Assembly: GCF_019649015.1 (NCBI RefSeq)
Contig: NZ_BLPI01000001.1
Coordinates: 1,259,501 to 1,323,500, forward strand
Length of the DNA: 64,000 nt
Direction of reading: 5' to 3'
Origin: Agarivorans litoreus
Lineage (GTDB): Bacteria; Pseudomonadota; Gammaproteobacteria; Enterobacterales; Celerinatantimonadaceae
The number at the start of each line of letters is the position of its first letter. Positions within the stretch are counted from its first letter, which is position 1. Positions 16,783-25,157 of the stretch are shown one piece after another. The translations under genes were made by a program, and so were the position numbers. The notes under the pieces were generated by a model, which worked only from the letters and a program-made list of their open reading frames with translations, ran no database searches and was not told the DNA's origin.

Positions 16783-18082
16783 CCTCTTATTTTCAAATTA
16801 CCTCGTTGTGTTTTCATGCTGTTTCAGCTTAGCTAGCCATGCTAGCGATATGGTTGACAGCCTCATCGATAATGATTGGGGCATAGCCTTTGGCCTTAGA
16901 CATGCCTCGATTGCTTTTCGCTCAGAAACCAGCACCGTAGCAGATGTGGTCCCACTGCTTTTTTATAAAGGTGACCACGCATACTTAGACGGCTTAGAAG
17001 CCGGTTATAAGTTTTGGAAAGAAGACGAATTTGATATCGCGGTTATGGGCCGCTACCGTTTCTTTGACATCCCTTCAGACTATCAAAACCAAATTCGAGG
17101 TGACGGCATTGATTATGGTATTCGTAGCCAATGGCGCTTCAAACCCAATTATTCTTTTAACACCGAGTTATTAAGTGATGATTCGGGCAATTTTCACGGC
17201 AATTTAGGCCTTACTTGGCAGAAGCACTACAATCGCTGGTATCTAGCGCCCTATGCCACCGCTCACCTTAAAAGCAGCGAGTACAATACCCGCTACTACG
17301 GCCTAGAGCTTTTTAAAACCCAAGCCGATGTGGATTTAAAAGCCGGTATTGATCTGCGCTACCACGTATGGCGAGACTTCTATCTAGTGGGTCGCTTAGG
17401 GGGTACTTATTACGGTAAAGAAGTACAAAACGTAGATATCATCGACAAAGATTTTCAATTCGAAAGCTTTTTGGGTATTAGCTTTTTCAATCAGCAATAT
17501 CAAACCACCTCCGGTGATTGGCCAAAAGGTTACTTAAGGGTATCCCATGCTTGGGCAACCCCTTCTAACTTAGGCGATATCATCCACTTTAAAGCCAAAA
17601 AAGATCAGTATAACAACCAGTTAAGCTCGGTGTTTTATGGTCACTTACTCAGTGAAACCTTGCTAGGCTTTCCGATAGACGTTTACCTAACGCCAGGCTT
17701 GGCTTATCACCACAGCTCAGAAGTGCAGGATCCGATCCTAGAGTATGTAATTGCCTTTAAGGCTTATTACACCTTCACTTGGCCAATTCGTTGGCGCTTT
17801 GGCGTAGCAGAAGGCCTGTCTTACGTTTCCAATATTACTTATATAGAATACGTTGATTTAGCTGAAGATGGTAAAGGCTATAAACCCAGTAAACTACTTA
17901 ATTATTTAGACTTTTCTTTAGATGTAAACTTAGGTGATTTATTCAAAAAACCAGCAATGGAAAAAATGTGGCTGGGCTATAACATCCATCACCGCTCGGG
18001 TATTTTCGAGAACTCATCAATGTTTGGCAGAATTAAAGGTGGTAGTAATTATCAGGGTATTCACTTTCAATGGCATTGGTAA
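16766..18082 (+). CDS. outer-membrane beta-barrel protein: MipA/OmpV-like half plus PagL-like half
   Basis: A 438-residue exported protein starting at a GTG at 16766, inside the end of the thioredoxin-like gene. A signal peptide runs to about SLASHA. Residues about 27-255 (GIAFGLRHASIAFRSE, then LFYKGDHAYLDGLEAGYKFWK, ending ESFLGISFFN) resemble MipA/OmpV, a barrel linked to murein hydrolase scaffolding. Residues about 265-438 form a second series of alternating aromatic strands ending in NIHHRSGIFENSS, GRIKGGSNYQGI and FQWHW. The HRS pattern (His409, Ser411) recalls the His-x-Ser of PagL lipid A deacylases, but I cannot place the third catalytic residue. MipA of E. coli is only about 250 residues, so this is about twice that. 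Confidence 0.65.
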   Translation: MKHHLNLLFSNYLVVFSCCFSLASHASDMVDSLIDNDWGIAFGLRHASIAFRSETSTVADVVPLLFYKGDHAYLDGLEAGYKFWKEDEFDIAVMGRYRFFDIPSDYQNQIRGDGIDYGIRSQWRFKPNYSFNTELLSDDSGNFHGNLGLTWQKHYNRWYLAPYATAHLKSSEYNTRYYGLELFKTQADVDLKAGIDLRYHVWRDFYLVGRLGGTYYGKEVQNVDIIDKDFQFESFLGISFFNQQYQTTSGDWPKGYLRVSHAWATPSNLGDIIHFKAKKDQYNNQLSSVFYGHLLSETLLGFPIDVYLTPGLAYHHSSEVQDPILEYVIAFKAYYTFTWPIRWRFGVAEGLSYVSNITYIEYVDLAEDGKGYKPSKLLNYLDFSLDVNLGDLFKKPAMEKMWLGYNIHHRSGIFENSSMFGRIKGGSNYQGIHFQWHW

Positions 18083-18120
18083 TGAAGAGAGCCGTAACAT
18101 CCGTTAGGGCTAAATAAAGC

Positions 18121-18579
18121 CTAACAAAAACGTTGCATAATAAGGGCGTCTTCACGCCCATTTTTATCGCAGGGGTAATAGCCCTTGCGGCGATCTATTT
18201 GCTCAAACTCAAAACGCAGATAGAGCTTTTGAGCACTCACGTTGCTTTCTCTAACTTCCAGCAAAATCTGTTGCCATTGCTGCTCGTCTGCCATTTCTAA
18301 CATTGCCCGCATAAGCTGGGTGCCTAAGCCCTTACCTTGCTGCTCTGGAGCTACCGCGATATTAATAAGCTCGGCTTCTCCAGCTACCACTCGCAAAATA
18401 ATATAAGCCAATAAGCTGTTTCCTTGCCAAAGGCCAAGGTTACGATACAAACCACCAAAGTTACTGGTGAGTAAAGCGCGGCTCCATGGGTGCGAATGTG
18501 CTTGTTGCTCTATGTTTAGCATCATCGGCACATCCATCACCGATAGAGGGCTTAAGCTTGTTTTAAGATCTGAGCACAT
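18121..18579 (-). CDS. rimI: ribosomal protein bS18 alanine N-acetyltransferase RimI
   Basis: A GNAT acetyltransferase of about 152 residues. The acetyl-CoA loop EQQGKGLGTQLMRAML and the C-terminal ESNVSAQKLYLRFEFEQIDRRKGYY block match RimI, which acetylates the N-terminal alanine of ribosomal protein S18. The start at 18579 (MCSDLKTSLSPL) aligns with E. coli RimI; the frame is open to an ATG at 18591. It overlaps holD, the same holD-rimI order as in E. coli. Identification is firm. Confidence 0.92.
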   Translation of the reverse strand: MCSDLKTSLSPLSVMDVPMMLNIEQQAHSHPWSRALLTSNFGGLYRNLGLWQGNSLLAYIILRVVAGEAELINIAVAPEQQGKGLGTQLMRAMLEMADEQQWQQILLEVRESNVSAQKLYLRFEFEQIDRRKGYYPCDKNGREDALIMQRFC

Positions 18580-18938
18580 ATCTGCTGCCATAAAATACGC
18601 TTTGCTTGCTTATCGCTAGCTAACTGCTGTGGATCGCAAAACAAGATACTGGAATGCTTAGGTGCGGTGCTCGAAGGATCTGCCCATAACACCCAAGTAT
18701 CGATAGCTTCTGGAAAATGTGCAGCGCTGCAAATATGAATATCGGCCCACTCTAACTTCATCGCCGCAACAATGCCTTTAAACAGCGCTAAATGCTGCTC
18801 TAAAACTGCAGGCTCTATAATTAGCACTAGCGGCCACGACGGCGACGCTCGCAGAGTTTTGCTTACCGGAGTGGCCCGCTTGAGCCACACATCGATATCC
18901 ATCTCTTGCAGGTATTGCCGCGCTTGTTTATCTATCAT
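18552..18938 (-). CDS. holD: DNA polymerase III psi subunit HolD
   Basis: A 128-residue protein. The N-terminus (KQARQYLQEMDIDVWLKR) and the position directly upstream of, and overlapping, rimI identify the psi subunit of the DNA polymerase III clamp loader. Psi binds chi (holC, also in this window at 29624) and links the clamp loader to single-stranded DNA binding protein. The sequence is poorly conserved across bacteria, so gene order carries much of the evidence. Psi is restricted to gammaproteobacteria, which supports the taxonomic call. Confidence 0.85.
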   Translation of the reverse strand: MIDKQARQYLQEMDIDVWLKRATPVSKTLRASPSWPLVLIIEPAVLEQHLALFKGIVAAMKLEWADIHICSAAHFPEAIDTWVLWADPSSTAPKHSSILFCDPQQLASDKQAKRILWQQICAQILKQA

Positions 18939-18977
18939 AATAAGCTTCTAAGTTGCTGAATATTCATCCGCTTAAGA

Positions 18978-19844
18978 TTACTTTTTCTTTAGGCTTAAGG
19001 TAGCTTTATTCGCCCCTTGGCTACGCGCTTTTTTAAACTTATCACGCGCCTTATTGCTTGCTGCTTTATTCACAAACACCTTTTTCTCGGTGGCTGGTGA
19101 GGTTTCTGGTGCAGTTTTACTTGAATGGGCTACCGCTTGATTAATCTCGGCCATTTCCGCATCAGTTAAGTTGCGCCATTGACCAGGGCGAAGTTTATCT
19201 AGGTGCACATTCATAATACGGGTGCGCTTAAGCTTGGTAACTTCATATCCCAAGTACTCACACATGCGGCGAATTTGGCGGTTTAGCCCTTGAGTCAGCA
19301 CAATGGTAAAGACAAACTTGCTGTTTACCTTCACCTTACAGGGCTTAGTCACAGTATCTAAAATAGGCACGCCACGCTGCATCCGCTCAACAAAACGCTC
19401 ACTTAGGGGTTTATCTACCGTCACTACGTATTCTTTATCGTGGGCATTCTCGGCACGCAAAATTTTATTCACGATGTCGCCGTCACTAGTTAGAAAAATA
19501 AGCCCCTCGGAAGGCTTATCTAAACGGCCGATAGGGAAAATGCGCTGCTTGTGACCAATGGCATCAATAATGTTGCCTTTAACATGACGCTCTGTGGTAC
19601 TGGTGATGCCAATGGGCTTGTTGTAGGCAATGTAAACACGATCAGATTTATTGCTAGCGATAGCTTTTATCAGTTTACCGTCTACTGCAACTTTATCGCC
19701 CGGTTGAACTTTAGTCCCTAACTCAGGCTTTTGACCATTAATGGTTACTCGCTGCTGTTCAATCAATTTATCGGCTTCACGTCGGGAACAAAATCCCGAG
19801 TCACTGATAAATTTATTTAGACGTTTTTCGTTTGATGCGCTCAC
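18978..19844 (-). CDS. rluF: 23S rRNA pseudouridine(2604) synthase RluF
   Basis: A 288-residue RsuA-family pseudouridine synthase. An S4 RNA-binding domain ([30 protein letters not shown], residues about 8-60) is followed by the catalytic domain with [16 protein letters not shown], where the Asp is the nucleophile. The [18 protein letters not shown] segment follows. These details fit RluF, which modifies U2604 of 23S rRNA. The C-terminus (about 235-288) is a Lys/Ala-rich tail typical of the subfamily. It forms a single-gene unit. Confidence 0.92.
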   Translation of the reverse strand: MSASNEKRLNKFISDSGFCSRREADKLIEQQRVTINGQKPELGTKVQPGDKVAVDGKLIKAIASNKSDRVYIAYNKPIGITSTTERHVKGNIIDAIGHKQRIFPIGRLDKPSEGLIFLTSDGDIVNKILRAENAHDKEYVVTVDKPLSERFVERMQRGVPILDTVTKPCKVKVNSKFVFTIVLTQGLNRQIRRMCEYLGYEVTKLKRTRIMNVHLDKLRPGQWRNLTDAEMAEINQAVAHSSKTAPETSPATEKKVFVNKAASNKARDKFKKARSQGANKATLSLKKK

Positions 19845-19916
19845 TACAAGGACCCACTAGCTAATTAACGCGCCTATTAAACCATAGAATAGCTAGCTCA
19901 ATAAGCGCTTTTAGAA

Positions 19917-20744
19917 CTAGCTCGCCATTTGCAGCGCCATTTCTCGGCCTTGGCCGCGGATTTTGTCGATAGACACATAAAAAGAGGATGGCAATACCAG
20001 TGCGCCAGAATTTGCATGGCTGGCAAAGTAATCAATTTTGGCAGCTTTGCTTTCCAAATGATCCCAATCTTGATGCAAGCGACAAGCAAAGTTAAGCACC
20101 AAGGCACGCAACGGTTCAATTTTTGCGGCATCGGGATTTACATGAAACTCGATGGTATCGACCAAGCGCGGGGCAAACTTCCAAGCTCGCGCAAGCTCGG
20201 CACCCAGTTTTGCGGTGGTAGTGCCGAGAAGCTCTTGCTGTACAGTTTGTCGGTCTTCACCTTCTGCCACTCGAGCAACCACCTGTTCGGCAATATCAGG
20301 GGCCAAAGTAAACATCATCAAATCACCAATATTATGCAAAATACCGGCAGTGAACATTTCGTTGGCATCGATGCGTACTTTTTCAGCTATTTTGCTGGCG
20401 ATACTGGCAATTTCAAAGGTATCGCTCCAGTAGCTTTGCATATCTAGCTTAGGCACTCGGGGAAAAGCACTAGTAAGCCACGACACCACTACCATGGTTT
20501 TAAGTGGCGCAATGCCTAAACGGATCACTGCTTCATTAATCGAGGCAATGGTGCGGCTGCGGCCAAAGTGAGCAGAGTTAGATAAACGCAACACTCGCGC
20601 ACTAATAACCTGATCCATGGATATTTTTTTGGCCAGCATGGCAAAATCACAATCAGGATCATTAAGCATACTAACAAGCTCTTGAACCACACTGGAAACT
20701 TTAGGCAATTCATTTACACGGGATAGTAATTCTTGTTCGGTCAT
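19917..20744 (-). CDS. HDOD domain signalling protein
   Basis: A 275-residue protein covering one HDOD domain (residues about 10-215). Recognisable blocks are ELPKVSSVVQELVSMLNDPDCDFAMLAKKISMDQVISARVLRLSNSAHFG, EAVIRLGIAPLKTMVV and FTAGILHNIGDLMM. HDOD proteins are HD-superfamily relatives lacking a full metal site; several help control virulence, motility or stress genes, so a regulatory role is likely but unassigned. A very strong ribosome binding site (AGGAGGGT) precedes the ATG. It stands alone. Confidence 0.88.
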   Translation of the reverse strand: MTEQELLSRVNELPKVSSVVQELVSMLNDPDCDFAMLAKKISMDQVISARVLRLSNSAHFGRSRTIASINEAVIRLGIAPLKTMVVVSWLTSAFPRVPKLDMQSYWSDTFEIASIASKIAEKVRIDANEMFTAGILHNIGDLMMFTLAPDIAEQVVARVAEGEDRQTVQQELLGTTTAKLGAELARAWKFAPRLVDTIEFHVNPDAAKIEPLRALVLNFACRLHQDWDHLESKAAKIDYFASHANSGALVLPSSFYVSIDKIRGQGREMALQMAS

Positions 20745-21347
20745 CCAACCCTCCTGCTAGAAAATACCACATCAAAGCAATGCCATTTTCTCGTGTACAC
20801 GCTTAGTTAAGTCAAGCTTAATACATAGTTCAAGCGAAACAAATAAATAACAACACTATCAGTATGATTTAGACCGGTAAAGAGGCGAATGGTCAGCGAA
20901 GCTTTTGAGAAAAGAAACAGAACCAACTGGCGCTTTACTCAAATTATACCGAGAGTTGGTATCACGCAAGCGTTAAACACATTTACATGCTTAACGCAGG
21001 CATTCACAGCCATGGCATTGCCGAGCTACAGCTAAGCTTAGCCACTTGGTGCGCGGCCAAAATACTTAACCACGCTAGTGGCCAAAACCTCTACTATATC
21101 AAGCCCGCAGAGGCAGTAATTGACTGGAGATTAAATCCGCTTGAACAAACCGACCAAGGTTTAGCGGCATTAGATTCATAATTCTTGATGACGACTTTGG
21201 CTGCTTTACCTCCCCCAACAAGCGCCTCCCCTAGTAACTGTTCGAATGCTTCCATCCTGCAGTGATACAAATGGAATATCGATTATTCCAATTTAAGCCT
21301 TTGGCTTAAGTACACTAATGCTACTTTATTTACCTAGGCAGTTAACA
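20745..21347. other. 603-base stretch without a confident gene
   Basis: This holds the upstream region of the HDOD gene, then weakly coding sequence, then the leader of the YiaW-like gene. The longest open frame is on + from about 20909 to 21181; its ATG at 20987 would give 64 residues (MLNAGIHSHGIAELQLSLATW at the start). It has no good ribosome binding site and no family I recognise. A second short frame (MVSEAFEKRN, 20890 on) overlaps it. I regard neither as proven. Confidence 0.4.
21272..21290. promoter_or_regulatory. inverted repeat upstream of the YiaW/YiaV-like pair
   Basis: TGGAATA and TATTCCA, perfect 7-base arms around TCGAT, lie 58 bases before the ATG at 21348. The size and symmetry suit a dimeric repressor or LysR-type operator. 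The nearby LysR gene at 22931 is a candidate regulator, but no link is shown. Confidence 0.45.
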
Positions 21348-21860
21348 ATGGCAATAAACAAACCAAGCCGTATTACTTCCAAAGGATTGAGCAGCAACAC
21401 CCGAGGGACAGTTAAACGCATACTTAGCAAAACCCTAAAACTAACAATCGGCTTAGCTTGTCTTGTACTAGCTTCGCTAGGCTTATCTAAGCTTGGCACG
21501 GTACACGGCAAAGAACTCCCCGAAAGCTACTTTGCTGACGGATACCCGACTATCCTTGCTCTGCTTGACTCAGAAGTATTTATGGGATTTGTATTTTTTG
21601 TCACCATTGCCATTATCATCTACATGCTTTATTTACTTTGGCAACTGCACGAAATTGCTGTTCATAAGGCCTCGCAAATGTCGAGTGCTCACACTCAAAT
21701 TGTTTTTGCCCTGTCTCTTTGTGGCTTATTCATCGATAAAACCTGGTGGGTAATAGCTATAATTATTGCCTTTGCTCGCTGGGACGTATTGTCTGATGCC
21801 TTGTCAGAAATTATTAGAAAAGGCCGCTCAACATTGCAAGCTAAAGGAGAGCAATCATGA
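21348..21860 (+). CDS. small inner-membrane protein (YiaW-like position)
   Basis: A 170-residue membrane protein starting at MAINKPSRITSK. A basic N-terminus is followed by hydrophobic segments at about residues 31-50, 77-98 and 117-140. It lies directly upstream of, and overlaps by four bases (ATGA), an HlyD-family gene. E. coli yiaW-yiaV has the same layout, a small membrane protein plus an HlyD-type protein, but I do not see a strong DUF3302 match here, so the analogy rests on context. It likely forms a complex with the adaptor. Function unknown. Confidence 0.6.
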   Translation: MAINKPSRITSKGLSSNTRGTVKRILSKTLKLTIGLACLVLASLGLSKLGTVHGKELPESYFADGYPTILALLDSEVFMGFVFFVTIAIIIYMLYLLWQLHEIAVHKASQMSSAHTQIVFALSLCGLFIDKTWWVIAIIIAFARWDVLSDALSEIIRKGRSTLQAKGEQS

Positions 21861-22888
21861 AAGAGGTAATGCTGCCTTACATTTTGATCTGCTGGTTATT
21901 GGTTAAGATGGGAGTGGTGCAATGGACGCTGCGAAACGCCACCATCATTGTTGCCTTAGGTTTTTTATTAGCCTTTGCCTTATTTACCGCCCATCGTTTT
22001 TGGTCTCCAGCCGACTTAACCGACAGCACCACGGTTAAGGCACCACACGCTGTGCTTAGCCCACTATTGGGCCAAGAAGTTGAACAAGTGTTCGTTGAAC
22101 ACAACCAAAAAGTCAAGCAAGGCGATTTAATTTACACCTTAAAGTCGGTAGATTCGCAGGCGCAAATGCAAAGTTTACATGCCCAAAAACTTGCGGCACA
22201 AGCCGAAATTGTAGCCTTAACTCATCAAATTGATAATGACAACAAAACCCTATATCGGCTGGAGTCACTGAATCAGTTCTCCAACGAGGCAGAGCGTGAT
22301 GAAGTAAAAACTCGCTTACAAACCAGCCATGCTAAAGTCGCTGCGGCTAACGCCCAAGTACTGAATATAGAAGCGCAATTAAAAACCGCAGCTTGGCAAA
22401 ATGAGCGCCGTGAAGTGCGCGCCCCCTTCGACGGACAATTATCAATTTCTAACATCGTAAATGGCACTCGCATTGGTAACATGCACCTTTACAACAATGA
22501 TAAAAAGTTTGTTGAAATGCGCATTGCTGACCAAACCTACGGGCACATTAAAGTAGGACAATTTGCCGAATTTTATGTCAATGCCTACCCCGGGGAGATA
22601 TTTAGAGGCCGAGTGCATAGCATCTCCACTGGAACCGGCGAAGCACGCGTACCTGTAATCAACGGTTCGCAACATGTGCGTCAACACGTAGGCAATAATG
22701 CAGGTAGCCATGGCCGTACCGTTATTATCGAATTTGATGAGCCAGAGGGTTATAGCATTCCGATAGGTGCAACAGGCTCTGGTTGGATATCTGCCACCAA
22801 ACCGCACCCAGCACTGGGCTTTATGGACATTATTGGTGGCGCAACCGTAAGATTAAAAGCTTACAAAGCCTACTTATCGGCTATTTAA
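21857..22888 (+). CDS. HlyD-family membrane fusion protein (YiaV-like)
   Basis: A 343-residue adaptor. Two N-terminal hydrophobic segments (about 4-20 and 27-48) precede a lipoyl-like half (VLSPLLGQEVEQVFVEHNQKVKQGDLIYTL) and a coiled-coil hairpin of about 75-170. The second half (REVRAPFDGQLSISNIVNGTRIG) and a barrel region with GQFAEFYVNAYPGEIFRGRVHSIS follow. The double N-terminal segment distinguishes it from the adaptor at 5163. Its only coupled partner is the small membrane protein upstream; no transporter gene follows. YiaV is the closest E. coli type I can name. Confidence 0.82.
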   Translation: MKEVMLPYILICWLLVKMGVVQWTLRNATIIVALGFLLAFALFTAHRFWSPADLTDSTTVKAPHAVLSPLLGQEVEQVFVEHNQKVKQGDLIYTLKSVDSQAQMQSLHAQKLAAQAEIVALTHQIDNDNKTLYRLESLNQFSNEAERDEVKTRLQTSHAKVAAANAQVLNIEAQLKTAAWQNERREVRAPFDGQLSISNIVNGTRIGNMHLYNNDKKFVEMRIADQTYGHIKVGQFAEFYVNAYPGEIFRGRVHSISTGTGEARVPVINGSQHVRQHVGNNAGSHGRTVIIEFDEPEGYSIPIGATGSGWISATKPHPALGFMDIIGGATVRLKAYKAYLSAI

Positions 22889-22909
22889 AGCCAAGCAATA
22901 TACCTCTAG

Positions 22910-22928
22910 CTGGGAGCATGTCTCCCAG
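22910..22928. terminator. stem-loop between convergent genes
   Basis: CTGGGAG and CTCCCAG, loop CATGT, lie between the HlyD gene and the convergent LysR gene. The following T content is modest, so it is a possible rather than certain terminator. Confidence 0.4.
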
Positions 22929-22930
22929 TA

Positions 22931-23728
22931 CTATTTCACACCTTTATTGATAATCGGCGCAACCAGCTCCATCAACCATAGAGTTTTATTGGAATATCGC
23001 TTAGATGCCTTCATGATTAAAGCGACATCGAAGTTAAGTTTTGGCAAGGCATCTTTAGCGTTGTAAGGCGCATAACGCAAGGTAAAGCACTCGTCCAACA
23101 GTTGAGACATAAGTTGGTAATTATCAACACAAATAGAAGCTTTAATCTTGGGATCTAATACTTCAAAGTGGTTGGTATATTGATTGACTCCAGACACGAT
23201 AAACTTTACATACTCGCCTTGCTGATTACCCTCAAAATACCCAGAGCCACTGTGTAAACGCTTTTGATACAAAGATTGCGGCTTATCACTAATTACATGC
23301 AGGCCGATATCCACCTCACCCTGTAAAATTAACGACTCGCTATGCTCACTCCATACCCGCATTTCGATGACAGCATTAGTTTGCTGCCGAATTGCTTGAA
23401 TTAAGGCTTTACCTTTTTCCACCAAATAAGGTTCAGCAATGTGCAAGCAAACTCGCTCTAATGACTTAGGGTCAAAGCTTTCAGCTTCTAACGACAAACT
23501 TACTTGTTCAAAAGCAAGCTTAAGTTTGGGCTCAATAGCATTAGCGTAGTCCGTAGCGGTTAGTCCCTCAGCTTCCCGAACAAATAAAGGGTCATCAAGT
23601 TCTTCTCTCAGCTGCGCTAACACCTTAGATACATAAGACTGCGAGCGCCCTAATTTTTTAGCCGCCTTGCTGGTAGATCTCGATTGCATTAGCTCTAAAA
23701 ACACCGTTAGCGCGTTATAGTCGGTCAT
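22931..23728 (-). CDS. LysR-family transcriptional regulator
   Basis: A 265-residue LysR-type protein, somewhat short for the family (about 300). The helix-turn-helix is plain: ALTVFLELMQSRSTSKAAKKLGRSQSYVSKVLAQLREELDDPLFVREAEGLTAT. The effector domain begins near residue 88 (ERVCLHIAEPYLVEKGKALIQAIRQQ) and appears complete enough for function. It is convergent with the YiaV-like gene, and the region upstream holds only an element scar, so its present target is unclear. It may have controlled the broken ABC permease beyond 23,962. Confidence 0.85.
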   Translation of the reverse strand: MTDYNALTVFLELMQSRSTSKAAKKLGRSQSYVSKVLAQLREELDDPLFVREAEGLTATDYANAIEPKLKLAFEQVSLSLEAESFDPKSLERVCLHIAEPYLVEKGKALIQAIRQQTNAVIEMRVWSEHSESLILQGEVDIGLHVISDKPQSLYQKRLHSGSGYFEGNQQGEYVKFIVSGVNQYTNHFEVLDPKIKASICVDNYQLMSQLLDECFTLRYAPYNAKDALPKLNFDVALIMKASKRYSNKTLWLMELVAPIINKGVK

Positions 23729-23961
23729 TGTTTATCAAACCCTTGTTTCATCAATTGAAGGGCTGCCTTCCCCCCTTTCTTCTCATATTATGGACTATAA
23801 CATTTAGCTCGGGCTTAAACTGACAAGCCTCCAAAATAATATGGAGGCTGCGAGTTAGACACTAGAACGGGTTGATTTCAAGAAGCATCTCTGCGTAGGA
23901 GCTAAGCGGATCTTACGTCCAACGACCATGCCATTAATTAGATTCATGGGAGAGTAGTGAT
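23729..23961. other. intergenic region with an isolated hairpin
   Basis: I see no gene here. The clearest structure is a perfect 8-bp stem at 23826-23849 (AGCCTCCA/TGGAGGCT, 8-base loop) with no T run on either side. The right-hand part is the leader of the broken permease, with a plausible ribosome binding site (GGGAGAG) before the ATG at 23962. Confidence 0.4.
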
Positions 23962-24317
23962 ATGAAAAATCTCAACTTCCTAGCCAATTAGCTACCACTC
24001 GCCAGCATGATATTAGCCATTATTGGCATTTGGTATATCGCCGCCTTGCTGATGAATGGTAACCAGCTAATCAACCAGCTAGAACGGAAAAAACAACAGT
24101 GGACATACAGCCAAGTTATTAGCCAAGCCTATCAAGTAAAACGGCCAATACTGCCAGCTCCGCATCAAGTAGCCTTGGAGTTAAAAAAGTCGGTTTTTGA
24201 TACTGCAATTAGCTCTAAGCACTTCTTAGTTCACCATAGCTTAATCACCTTAAACTCGACCATGCTTGGTTTCTTTTTGGGCTCTGTTGTAGGGATTGTG
24301 ATTGCCATTGGTATCGT
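23962..24317 (+). pseudogene. broken ABC transporter permease (N-terminal fragment)
   Basis: From the ATG at 23962 the frame reads MKNLNFLAN, then an in-frame TAG at codon 10, then LPLASMILAIIGIWYIAALLMNG and, further on, RPILPAPHQVALELKKSVFD and HHSLITLNSTMLGFFLGSVVGIVIAIGIVH. This is the first third of an SsuC/TauC-type importer permease, up to the start of the transmembrane domain. It is damaged twice: by the amber stop and by abrupt loss of homology at about 24317, where integrase sequence on the other strand begins. Partner ATPase and binding-protein genes are absent. Confidence 0.82.
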
Positions 24318-24686
24318 TCATATTTGCTGCTTCCAACGTTCAAACCAGTGTTTAGCTACCACTTGAAGAGTTTGGCTATATTCCTGTTCTGCCTTTTTTC
24401 TCATTTGCTGACTATGAACTTTAGGATCTACCCCTGCCGCCACCAATGCTCTTGCTTCCACTCTTTTTCGGCGGGCATCTGCAAGTGAAACTTCAGGATA
24501 CTGACCAAAACTGATTTTAAAGCGTTTGCCACTGACTGGTACAACGTAATTAAAAAACCACGATTTACTACCATTGGGGCGTATTCTCAGCGACAACCCA
24601 TCTCCATCAGCTAGAGAATATTCAGCTTGTTTAGCTTTAGCTTGTTTAATTTGAGTGTTAGTAAGCGGTACCGCTGTTCTGGCCAT
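24318..24686 (-). pseudogene. truncated tyrosine integrase (N-terminal DUF4102 arm-binding domain)
   Basis: Starting at ATG 24686 (MARTAVPLTNTQIKQAKAKQ), the product has the arm-type DNA-binding domain of phage and island integrases: YSLADGDGLSLRIRPNGSKSWFFNYV and FGQYPEVSLADARRKRVEARALVAAGVDP. It then begins the core-binding domain (LQVVAKHWFERWKQQI) and ends at a stop made by the junction. About 122 of the usual 400 or so residues remain, without any catalytic R, H or Y. It reads away from tRNA-Leu, whose 3' end is about 177 bases upstream, the usual place for an island integrase. Confidence 0.88.
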
Positions 24687-24824
24687 TCGTTCAAGTCTCC
24701 ATTGACATGGGGTTACTTGGAATTTATCTGGGGTTACATTCAGGGTTACATAAAGATCTGGATTTAACAAGACGACAAAAAACGTCTCAAGACTAAAAGC
24801 GGAGGTAAACGTTGATTTTAAAAC

Positions 24825-24852
24825 GAAAAAAGGATGTCCTAGGACATCCTCA
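24825..24852 (-). terminator. terminator of tRNA-Leu
   Basis: A perfect palindrome of arms AGGATGTCCT and AGGACATCCT is followed on the minus strand by TTTTTTT. It lies just past the 3' end of the tRNA. Confidence 0.85.
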
Positions 24853-24862
24853 ATTCTTAATT

Positions 24863-24950
24863 TGGTACCAGAGGCCGGACTTGAACCGGCACGCTATCAC
24901 TAGCGGGGGATTTTGAATCCCCTATGTCTACCAATTTCATCACTCTGGCA
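24863..24950 (-). tRNA. tRNA-Leu (anticodon CAA)
   Basis: An 88-base tRNA including encoded CCA. The anticodon loop TTCAAAA (anticodon CAA at 24913-24915, reading UUG) sits between GGGGA and TCCCC. The T arm CCGGTTCAAGTCCGG, a long class II variable arm, and a 7-bp acceptor stem (TGCCAGA/TCTGGTA, one wobble) support the call. It is the likely attachment site of the element that left the integrase remnant downstream. Confidence 0.95.
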
Positions 24951-24980
24951 TTTGTTTACCCGCCTTGGCGAGTGATTGGC

Positions 24981-25008
24981 ATTATAAGCTGCGTTTTTAG
25001 ATTGGCAA
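24981..25008 (-). promoter_or_regulatory. sigma-70 promoter of tRNA-Leu
   Basis: On the minus strand TTGCCA and TATAAT are separated by 16 bases, with the -10 box about 30 bases before the mature tRNA 5' end. The boxes are near consensus. Confidence 0.7.
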
Positions 25009-25157
25009 GTGCTTTTTAGTTTAAAGCACACTAAGTGTTTAAGAATTGTGCTAGCAGCGGGTTAGTTAAAGAAAGTCGAAGATTTTGCTGCTCAGATTAA
25101 TTCTCAGCCAGCGCAGATTTGCTACCATACAAGAAATTTCTTAGAGGCAACAAAACC

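Noticed and set aside
18100-18130. Hairpin GTTAGGGCT...AGCCTAAC between convergent genes as a terminator
   Set aside because: The stem has a bulge, overlaps the rimI stop and is followed by A rather than T on +, so support is too weak.
19929-20447. 172-codon frame on + opposite the HDOD gene
   Set aside because: Antisense to a confident gene, with no recognisable domain and irregular composition.
24863-24950. Attachment-site duplicate of the tRNA-Leu 3' end elsewhere in the window
   Set aside because: I looked for the sequence near the T arm and acceptor end but saw only short chance matches; any second copy was probably lost with the element.
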